Positions 55,564 through 64,000 of a stretch of 64,000 nt of DNA are shown in pieces. The notes beneath the pieces were generated by a model. The model ran no database searches. It was given only the letters and a program-made list of their open reading frames with translations, and was not told the origin of the DNA. Numbering within the stretch: position 1 is the stretch's first letter; the number at the start of each line of letters is the position of its first letter. Source of the stretch: Berberis thunbergii (Eukaryota > Streptophyta > Magnoliopsida > Ranunculales > Berberidaceae). The stretch lies in assembly GCA_003290165.1 (NCBI GenBank), contig QNQO01009177.1:310001-374000 (forward strand). The letters run 5' to 3'. The translations under genes and the position numbers were made by a program.

Positions 55564-58260
55564 TCAAGCTAGAAATTTGGTTGTTGTAGTGAGCATTTCC
55601 TTTGGAGGTTCACTTTTTCCTCTTCCAAAACCACTACTAGTCCTTGCACCCCTTGGATTGTTGTTCCTTACCCTCGTGAATTTAGGCCCATTGGACTTCT
55701 TAGATGTATCTCTATCCTCAGCAGTTTGCACCCTAGGAGAGTTTTTACAGGTTCTACTGTTGCGACCCTCCATTCCACACCTTTTGCAACTCGTGGGTTC
55801 CTTCTGTACATCTTCATCCTCATCCTCATCTCTTCTCCTCTGTCTTTTAAGTCTTACTGGAGCTATTTTCACTAGAGGTGGCAACTCCAAGTATTGTTTT
55901 GCCACATCAAAACCCTAATCAGATATGGAAACAAGCAAATGATTGTAATACACACAAGCAATGAAGATAAAACTTACTTCATCCCATACATGCATATTTC
56001 TTATGCTGACAATGCCCCTAGGGTATGCTTCTACATAGGCTTTCACATAATGATAGGGATTGCAGTATCTGCATCAAATGGAAATAAGTATGGGAACAAG
56101 ATTATAAAAGTAGATATGGTCACTGAGAAAACTTATACTTACGCTGCCCATGTAGGTCTCTGATTGACTAGAGTCAAGACTCCATGCACACATATGATGC
56201 CTGTGAGCTCCCATTGTCTACAGTCACAATATCTAATAGATGTCTTGACTTTAAACCTATCACTAGTGTCATTATGCTACATTGTGATGAAGTCATCACT
56301 GGACCCATACAACCTGAATTGGTTCTTCGTTTCCTTGTACTTGTAACTAGCTTATGAGCTCTAGGTACTAGCCCATTTATGTTCCAAGTACTACCTTTTA
56401 CCCTTATGTCATATATAAGCCTCATGAGAAGCATGTGATAGTCATCAATGAACTTGCAAATTGGTCTGTCCCTTAGCTGAATGATCCAATTATTGAAATG
56501 TGCTCTGAGCATAGCCTAGTGTTAAAATAGGACATGCACCGACTCTTCACATCCCTATCAATTAGCCACTTATGAGCCCTTGTATTAACTTCCTGTATCT
56601 CTTTCAAGTGGGAGACACACTCAACCTCTTTGTATGCTCTAACAGCCTTCCAACTTAGTTTCACCAAGAACTTCCCTAAAAACCAACCTTCTTGAACTTC
56701 TTGTACATATGCCTAAAACAAAATCTATGATCTGAATCTAGAAAAATCTACTTCACTGCTTCAATCGAGCCTTGGTACTGGTCAGAGATAAAGGCCAGCC
56801 TCCCTGGATGCATTTTCAACTACATATCAATTATACTCAAGAAGGTGTACCAAGTTTGGTAGCATTCAGACTGGCAAATGTAAATGGCCGATGGAAGCAT
56901 ATCATTGTTGCCATCCAAAGTTGTAACTGACAAACAACAACCCCCGTATTTAGTCTTGATAAAACACCCATCCAACCCCACCAACGGTCTAGAACCATGC
57001 TGCCAACCAAGGAGACTAGCAGAGAATGCAAAACAAAGGCTTGTGAACCTATCATCATCATTATTTCTTGAGCAAGTAGCAATGCTTTCTGTGTTTGCTG
57101 TCAACAACTCTATGCAACAAGAAGGGGAATTCTTGTAACTATCCTCATAACTACCAATTACTTTTTCCATCATTATCTGCTTTGCTCTCTACCTTACATG
57201 GTAGCTGATGTCAATAGTGTGGTCCTTTCATATCTATTTGATAAGGGTATCAAGTGTGATAGTTTGGAAGTGTGTATTAAACATAGACTCACACTCCTTA
57301 GCAACAAACCTAGCATCCACCATTGGATTCTTCCCATTGTCAATCCTCACACATGTGTGTTCTTGCTCAATGGTCCTAACACTTATTGTGTGCCCATCTT
57401 TGTTTAATGCTGCATAGCAATGCCACTTGCAGTTTTCATCCTTACATTTCACTACAAGTCTGTCAGCATCATTCTTTTTAAATTTCATCACAAAACTATT
57501 GTTTGCTACATATTTCCTCAACTAGAACCTAACATCATCTACTGTAGCCCATTCATTCCCAACATCCAAGACCCAGTCCTCATGGTGACTCTCATTATCA
57601 CTCTCATCACCATAAACATCATCTGTTTCAGTAACAAAACTAACATGCACACTTGGAGGTTCATGTGTCTCCTGCTCATTTTCAATGGTAAGACCTGAAT
57701 GGTACTCCTCTTCTACTAGAAGATCATCTAGTTGTGCAAACTCATTTTTAGGGTGTTGGGCTTCAGATGGACCTCCTGGTTGGCCTTAGGCTTGTTCATG
57801 GGTTTGTGCGTCATCAAGTTCTTGTGGTATTACATCAGGTTCTTGTGGTATTACATCAGGTAGGTCTTCATCTAACTCTTATTCAGTCAACCCATCATAT
57901 AACTTCTTCACACATGTGGGACTCTTCACTCTTATCTTAGTTGAGTTTTTTCCTTTTTTGTTACTTTCTTTACTACCTTGCCCCCCCCCCCCTTGTTATT
58001 TTCTTGGCACAATTACCATCTTTCCTTGGAAAATACCAATCACTAGATTTATTTTTCCTTGGGGTTGGAATCTTCCTCCTGGTCCAAGGCTTTTTTGCCC
58101 ACACCTTAGGCCTCAAATGAATTTTATTAGGAGTAGGTTGTGTTACAGGGGCAGGGTCTACATCAACAATAGGTGGGGTCGAAATGGGTTAGGGTCCATT
58201 AAACTAATCTCAAGTGTGTTGGTTTCATGAACTTGTCCTGCCACTTTAACCTCAATGAAG
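55564..58260 (-). pseudogene. MuDR/MULE transposase gene with introns, broken
   Basis: Minus-strand motifs in order: DNA-binding domain FVMKFKKNDADRLVVKCK..C..CYA (57490-57400) with EQEHTCVR; DDE transposase core LVGLDGCFIKTKYGG then LSVTTLDGNN (about 56990-56915); a HFNNWI..LRDRPI segment (about 56505-56455); SWIM zinc finger YCDC-RQWELTGIICVHGV (about 56230-56175). A GTAAG donor follows. A downstream exon reads YVKAYIEAYPRGIVSIRNMH (about 56045-55985) and a last exon (about 55910-55564) has zinc knuckle CKRCGMEGRNSRTC and an Arg/Gly-rich tail. Catalysis is by a DDE transposase in the family. Many stops and frameshifts between motifs make this copy inactive. The N-terminal boundary is uncertain. 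Confidence 0.85.
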
Positions 58261-58769
58261 ACATGCAAAACATCATTGTCATAAATGTATGCATGGGTTC
58301 AAAAATTCATTATGTTTTCATCATTGGTAATGTCCATCTTCATCCCATTCTCCAGACATGTATTTGTTGTCCCAATGGTTAATGCATGCTTATATGGGTT
58401 GGGAATAACTTCAAGGATACTCTTGTTTAACTTGTCCCAATTAAGGTAATCACCATGTACAAAGTCTATACATATCCCATTTTATAATTACTAACCTTCC
58501 ACATACCAGGGATCTCTGCAATCTTACTCTACTTTCCATTGTAATGGACAACTAAATTCCAGACCTTCTGTTCTTGTCTACATTTTCCATTGCTGCAATG
58601 ACACCAATTAATCAAAATGGTTTGATGAATACTATAGAAAACAAACAAAACACTGCAATCTAACATGAATAATAAACTGAATACAGAAGACAAGTACAAC
58701 ACATAACATTATGCAAACATCCATGGACATACATATTTGTATTACCCTAATTAATATTATGTGAACACT

Positions 58770-59010
58770 GACTGATCCATGGAAGCACCAACCAATATCA
58801 ACACTAGACCACCAAAAAATATTCACTTATAGAATGAATTGTCACTGATCCATGTAGGCACCAACCAATATGAACATTAAACCACCCAAAAAAAAGTTTC
58901 ACTTCTAGAATTAACAATGTCACTGATCCATGGAAGCACCAACCACTAGCAACTCTAAACCACAAAAAAGTTCACTTTCAGAATGAACATTTTCACTGAT
59001 GCAAGTAGTA
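58770..59010. repeat. ~76-bp tandem repeats, right subterminal region of the MULE
   Basis: CACTGATCCATG(G/T)(A/-)GCACCAACCA units start near 58769, 58843 and 58921, with a partial fourth near 58995; each is followed by a variant of AAACCACCAAAAA..TTCACTT..AGAATGAA. Confidence 0.82.
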
Positions 59011-59791
59011 ATCAAATAAACAGCAGAGAAACCCAAATTTGTGCAAATGAACAAAATACTAACAAAATCATACCATTCACACCATCCATTCACACATGCA
59101 TTACATATAGAAGCACCAAAATGAAAACCCTAAAATAACAAAGTACACTTACAATATATCATGCCAATAAACAGGAGGAGGTTTCACGTCTTCATTAGTG
59201 TCTGAAAGAGTGAAATCTCATCTAAGATCTGATTCCTCATCACTTGGAATTTGACAGAAGAAGTCACTAAAATCACTGAACGAACTGCAATTGTCCTAGT
59301 GTATGCTCGAAGCAGTCCTCTAATCATCATCGTTGCTACGGATAGTGACTTGGATGTCGAATACAACCTTCTCCCCTTTCTTAATTTTCTTTTCTCCTTC
59401 TTCATTTTGGTTTGAAATCGCACACAACAAAGAGCTGAGAAGGGAGAGAGGAGAACGAACTAGAGAGAGTGAAAATGGAAGGAAATTTCCCTCCATTGTC
59501 CGTCTATTCAATGGTACGATAAGTCAGGTATAATCCCTTGCCATCCACATGCTTGGTTCAGGTAACGGACGATTGGGATTAACATGCAATCACATCAAGC
59601 GTGATAAGCACGCGAATGGTATTTTCGTCATCCAAAATGAGTGGAATGATGGAACGTGAGGTGTTTGACAATCAAGGCACATTGGCTGCTAGTTTTGGAG
59701 GGGGAGGAGAATGAAATACAGATTTATTATGGGGTAAACCTAAATAAGCCATTTATAATAGGGGGCAATCTACAAATTACCCATTAAAATT

Positions 59792-62005
59792 TTAGGGGAT
59801 TTGGCTAAAGATTTTTGAGCTTCATAATCATAAAAATTATTTATATTTTTAATTTTATTGATTAAAAAGGTTAAATAATAATGGAGTAAAATATTAAGTT
59901 TTAAACAATTCAAACTTAACATAGAACATAATGCCATTTATGCCATATGTAATAATACTAATATTATATATTACTTAAATATATTGCTACCTCAATATAG
60001 ACATCATAATGAGTTCTCAAAATTTATATTTGTTATTTTTTTTCTCCTCAATAAGCAAGTGATGCATGTGTTGTATGCCATCGATCCATGCTACGATTGC
60101 TTTTTTCTTGGGATAATGTATTAGTGTTTGATAGAGTTTTTGATTATAAAGTTTGAAGTTTGGAGGGTAAAATAAGAAAGCTAAAATAACAAAAGATTAT
60201 ACTCTTACTGTCATAAGGGCCTATTTATAGTATATAGATAATTGGGGGTTCTTCAAATAAATTATGTTGATGACTTAGGTATAATTAATCAATATTTGAG
60301 AGAGATTTATTTAGATTGTAAAAAGTATGAAATGTACAGGGGCAAAATAGAAAATTCAAAAATCAGGTTGAAGACACAGACACAATCGTTGTTCATCCAA
60401 ACTTTGATAGTTATATAGTTCAGATAAGCTGTGCAGGTTGTAGCAAAGGAGGGAGGGATGGAAGATTTTGATGCGAAGTAGCATTTCAACATAGAATCTT
60501 AAGAAAAAAAGTTATCATCTACTTAAAAGAGAAAAAGTACTGATGGCATATGCATGTGTAGTTGCACACTATTGCCCAACTTTTTTTTTTTAACTGTTTT
60601 GCTTAAAAAAACTTTTTCCCTTAAAAAGCACACACAACTTAAATGTTATTTGGGGCGTGCTAAAATCCCGTGACGGAAAGTTTATACTTACTAACACTCA
60701 CTAACATGTATAGTTCAATGTATATTTTTTTGCACCATGAAGCTACGATATGTTTATAACATTTGGTTGCTAGCTACGATTCTAATAATAACTTAATTAC
60801 ATAAAGGGTCGTTTGTGTTTGGCAAAGAGCTAAACTTTCAGCAGTCAGAAACTACTTCATGCTAATAAGGCAGATTTTGGATACGGTAAGATCCAGCGAT
60901 CAACTTGCTCAAAACAAAAATAACATCAACTTCTATTTAGTTATTATAAGGTAACATTGCATCTGTTTCAACCAATACAGACGCTCTGAGATGCTTTGTT
61001 TCTTGGTAACATCAATCTTATTGAAACAAATTCTTTTGGATGTTAATAATTGAATTGTTTTATTAGATTCCAGAGAAAGTGAATCACAAATAATACGTTC
61101 GACACTAAAAATAAATAAAAATCTTAGTAACTGAAGTGTGTTTGCTTACAAATCTTCTTTGCTATAAACTCCAAAAGGACTTTTGTCATTTTTAATGGTT
61201 TTTTTTTTTGAAAGGCAAGCATGGTTTTTATAGGATCCCAGAACCCACTAAAGATGTCGCAAGTTGGGTTTGAACCCACTAAACATGGTTTCTTTGTATT
61301 GCAAACATTTTTTTTACAATTGGTTAACATGTTGCAAAGGGTACCACGAGTCTAAGGTACCAAGGCACAAACCTTGTCGGGTTCCAATGTACGGACCTTG
61401 CCAAAAGAATTCAAATGGTTATGGGATCCATTAAAAACCCTAGTCACCCTAAAACAAGCGATTTTATGTAAATGCCTTGTTTGCCTTTTTGTTACAGGCA
61501 ATGATCAATAGCACTGGTTTAAAATTCACATTGATTGTATTGAGTTAATTGGAAAAAAAAATGAAGAACATGAGGTACTCCAGGGGATTAATTTTGTAAG
61601 AGCAACAAGTACAAGTTTCAACAGAAGATCTCTATTTTTGAGTTGCTATACAATGTGGAATCAAGGTAATCTGTATACAATGTGAATGTCACAAGGTTTA
61701 AGTTGAGTGAATATAATAATCTTCCATGCAAGCAATCTAGGGACAAGTAGCAACTTCAAGTTCAACCTGTGGGTTAACGATTAGCATCAAATAGATGGAG
61801 AAATCCAATTACAGCAGCAAGTCAAATATCTAATTTGCAACTACTATGTCAAGTATCTGGTAAGAGAATCTATTATACACAATTCTGAATCGAAAAGATG
61901 AATTGCATCAAAAGAAAAAAAAATGAATTGCATCAACTTTCCAACTTGTATACTTAAAATAGAATAAATGTATCTTAAATTGGAATTAGACGACGGGAGG
62001 GTATA
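59792..62005. other. AT-rich intergenic stretch, no gene recognised
   Basis: Nothing coding recognised on either strand. GGGTTTGAACCCAC near 61266 is palindromic and B-box-like. Poly-T runs near 60580 and 61200. Confidence 0.45.
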
Positions 62006-62540
62006 CACTACACCAAAACAATGTTTCTGTAACTACTGCGATGTTTAGCTAAAAATACTAGAATCACCTATCAAATTATACTATTCATGGCGATCCTAAA
62101 TTTAGAATCATGATGAAAGTGATACTACTTAAAAATAGTATCATATGGCAAATGATACTAATTTTTGCTAAATGATTCAACTTTAAAAATTTGCATCTCA
62201 ACAAAGATGGCCCTAATTGAAAATGAGAATCACATGATACTGATTTTTCTTAGATGAAGCAATTGTATAAATTGACATCACACAATAAATTATACTATTG
62301 AAAATACGGTCACCCAGGACATGGTTCATGCACAAATTTTGAAAACCAAAATCCCTGCAAAATTTGTGGATCACTCTGTGGTTTTCTCAAATGAGCAAAC
62401 TTGATGCTAGAAACTGTTCTCCAAGAAAAAAACACTGATTGAATTGTGAATATCATAGCAATCTCAAAAACCATTTCAAACTCGAAGTAGACAAACTAAC
62501 TTCAAATTATACCTGGCTTAATTTGGTTTGCAAGCCTTGA
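62006..62540. mobile_element. CACTA-like terminus with GATACTA subterminal motifs
   Basis: CACTACACCAAAACA at 62006 resembles a CACTA terminus. From about 62090 to 62300 the motif (A)TGATACTA/TAGTATCA recurs in both orientations (about 62110, 62137, 62152, 62238), like subterminal binding repeats. No matching ...TAGTG end was found to the right, so it is truncated or interrupted. Confidence 0.5.
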
Positions 62541-62547
62541 ATAAGTT

Positions 62548-62880
62548 CACTACAAGAAAAATTGTCATCAATAGCGTTTAAAAACCGCTATGATAGGATA
62601 CCATAGCGGTTTAGTAACCGCTATGACAGCCGACGCTATAATAGACCCAGGGGATATTATAGCGGTTTTAAAACGCTATGGTAAGTTTGGCTTTTATAGC
62701 GTTTCAAAACCGCTATGGTAGCCTCTGCCATAGCGTTTTAAAAACGCTATAGTAGCCTCTAAAACCGCTATGGTAGCCTCTACCATAGCGTTTTAAAAAC
62801 GCTATAATAGCCTAAAAAACCGCTATGGTAGACTCTACCATAGCGTTTTAAAAACGCTATGGTAAGTATACATAGCAAAT
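62548..62880. mobile_element. CACTA terminus with array of palindromic subterminal modules
   Basis: CACTACAAGAAAAA at 62548 is the canonical CACTA (En/Spm) terminal sequence. From 62571 to 62870, roughly seven palindromic modules of the form ATAGCGNTTTNAAAACGCTAT / ATAGCGGTTT..AAACCGCTAT alternate with TGGTAGCCTC linkers. In CACTA elements, such subterminal repeats are transposase-binding sites. The opposite terminus was not found before 64000, so the element seems truncated. Confidence 0.78.
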
Positions 62881-63506
62881 TTTTTTTTTACTATCAAATG
62901 ACTTTTTATTACATTTCATAAGTTTTATGTCTAGAAAATAAAAATTTTAATGTGCCAAAGTTAAACAGAAGAATAAGAAAGTTTGCCAACTAAATATACA
63001 AAATTGATACCCTAATCCAGACATAGAGATCTGAGCATTTCAATCAAAACCACACAATTATTATTTAGCCAAATTCATCCAAGTAAATCTTTTTATTTAT
63101 CTATAATCCAGCATGTAATGACACAAAAGGAGCCATCTTAATGTCAACAAATTGATTACACCAATAAACGCCCAGTATCATAGGTTGCAAAAGACCAATC
63201 TAATGTAATGGTACATGAAAACAGCAAACAGAAGATAGCCAACACGCGCAAACCATTCTACGCCACAATCACCTAACTTTATGTTGATCAAAAGTTAGTG
63301 ACTGCCATACATTTCTCCCTTCCCACATACGCTAAAAGCTCTGCAGAGCACCTGTCCATGCAAATAAGAATTGGATCATTCAGTCAGACCATCACCACCC
63401 CCACCAAAAAAAACGCATGAATCCCCCACCCATGAATAAATACATCTATGATTTTTTCCTCTTCAATTTATTAGGATGCACAGGGCAGACTTTCAATATT
63501 ACCTTC
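62881..63506 (-). other. 3' UTR and downstream region of the ankyrin-repeat gene
   Basis: Minus-strand sequence after the stop at 63507. Minus-strand AATAAA-type signals occur near 63095 and 63440. No other gene recognised. Confidence 0.5.
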
Positions 63507-63606
63507 TCATACAAATGCATCATTTTCAAGCAGTTTCAGTACCTCCTGCTGGTTGTTCAACTTGGCAACATCAATGGGCGTCTTCCCATCCAAGTTCTGG
63601 AGAGTG
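63507..63606 (-). CDS. AKR2: AKR2-like ankyrin-repeat protein, last coding exon
   Basis: Minus-strand exon beginning after acceptor TTTCTGCAG and reading (V)[19 protein letters not shown] followed by [13 protein letters not shown] and TGA (63507-63509). The '[23 protein letters not shown]' C-terminus is that of plant ANKYRIN REPEAT-CONTAINING PROTEIN 2, a cytosolic chaperone that escorts outer-envelope chloroplast and some peroxisomal membrane proteins. The split Val codon (GT|C) joins this exon to the upstream one exactly. Reading is uninterrupted, in contrast to the transposon genes. The recognition is from memory of the family. Confidence 0.85.
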
Positions 63607-63688
63607 CTGCAGAAAGTGAAAGAATATCTAAGCATGGAACTGTATGGTAAAGGCAACCCTAAGTTTAGTGTGAGAAATATTGACTTAC

Positions 63689-63828
63689 ACGGCAGCACCG
63701 TTTTCCAACAGAAGTGCTACACACTCTTTCCTTCCATAGCCAGCGGCATAATGAAGGGCAGTGTTTTTATTTTTATCCAATGCATCAACTGCCGCTCCAG
63801 CTTCAAGGAGGACTTGAGCACATTTTAC
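63689..63828 (-). CDS. AKR2: AKR2-like ankyrin-repeat protein, penultimate exon
   Basis: 140-bp minus-strand exon between acceptor CATTCTAG (63829-63836) and donor GTAAGTC (63688-63682). It encodes [40 protein letters not shown] and LENGAAV, i.e. an ankyrin repeat with the [10 protein letters not shown] helix signature. Starts in phase 0 and ends two bases into a codon that is completed by the next exon. The intron to the last exon is 63607-63688. Upstream exons lie beyond 64000; 63829-64000 is intron. Confidence 0.87.
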
Positions 63829-64000
63829 CTAGAATGAGCAAGATTGTTTTAGTTTTGTTTCTTTGAAGCCCTCAAAAATATTGCTCAAGGAAATTCTGCT
63901 TGTTTATTCAAAGGCTGCTACAATATTGTCAGGAAAGAGAGAAGAGATGGGCAATCCAGTTCTAAGATCTTTTTTTGGCTCACTCTATCTCTAAATAAAT
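63829..64000 (-). other. Intron of the ankyrin-repeat gene (runs off the window)
   Basis: Sequence upstream of the 63828 acceptor, without coding motif. Confidence 0.6.

Larger units (their letters stand above)
54315..59782 (-). mobile_element. MuDR-type Mutator-like element (MULE), full-length, decayed
   Basis: Perfect 9-bp target duplication ATTAAAATT (54306-54314 and 59783-59791). TIRs of about 85 bp: GGGAAATTTG..CACC at the left and, reversed, GGGTAATTTG..CCCC at the right, both followed by TATTATAAATGGCTTATT. A transposase pseudogene occupies the middle on the minus strand. Tandem arrays lie near each end. Length 5468 bp. Confidence 0.92.

Noticed and set aside
57976..57996. Run of C residues in the MULE
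   Set aside because: Simple homopolymer; more likely slippage or sequencing variation than a functional site.
61190..61400. Possible L1 3' end or SINE around a poly-T tract and GGGTTTGAACCC
   Set aside because: No reverse transcriptase, target duplication or complete A/B-box arrangement; left as unassigned.
62571..62870. Regularly spaced palindromes resembling a CRISPR array
   Set aside because: The genome is a plant, linkers are repetitive rather than unique spacers, and the block follows a canonical CACTA terminus.

Overview
This window is eukaryotic nuclear DNA from a flowering plant, most likely a eudicot with a repeat-rich genome. The evidence is two split, GT-AG spliced plant-type genes, tRNA-iMet-primed LTR retrotransposons, plant Copia, Ty3/Gypsy, L1 and RTE elements, and MULE, hAT, PIF/Harbinger and CACTA DNA transposons. 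There is no bacterial, CRISPR or rRNA signal. Almost everything outside a few exons is transposable element in various stages of decay, so most long reading frames are broken.

Layout. 1-7794: right-hand part of a Ty3/Gypsy element on the minus strand (element A). It has an LTR split by a hAT MITE, PBS, gag and protease remnants but no RT or integrase, a ~180-bp tandem array, and a convergent plus-strand 'antisense' ORF. 9.4-12 kb: decayed PIF/Harbinger element with transposase and a probable second ORF facing each other. 12605-13743: minus-strand TRIM. 13852-15013: 1.16-kb foldback Tourist/PIF-like MITE. 15243-20686: element B, a second minus-strand relative of A with the same architecture, its right LTR also split by a hAT-like MITE.

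21025-53256: a single plus-strand host gene encoding a probable plastid-targeted membrane protein of unknown function. Exons 1-2 lie at 21025-21568 and exons 3-4 at 52615-53256. The 31-kb intron between them holds a nest: an RTE LINE with target duplication; a long-TIR Mutator-like element; an L1 LINE split by a 3-kb LTR element that captured a LARP1-type La-motif gene, itself split by a young Copia element; an old LTR-like pair; two hAT MITEs with perfect 8-bp duplications; an L1 fragment; and a chromodomain Ty3/Gypsy element. Exon 3 appears to carry a frameshift.

53761-54066: small hAT-like MITE. 54315-59782: complete but inactivated MuDR-type MULE with long TIRs and a perfect 9-bp target duplication. 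62006-62880: two CACTA-type termini, one with an array of palindromic subterminal modules. 63507-63828: last two coding exons of a minus-strand AKR2-like ankyrin-repeat gene that runs off the right edge.

Most notable: the LARP1-carrying retrotransposon with about 99% similar LTRs; two gag(-pro)-only Gypsy elements with convergent antisense ORFs and tandem repeats; the datable four-level nest inside a host intron; and the strand-asymmetric and foldback structures. Identifications come from reading motifs by eye; no database search was possible.
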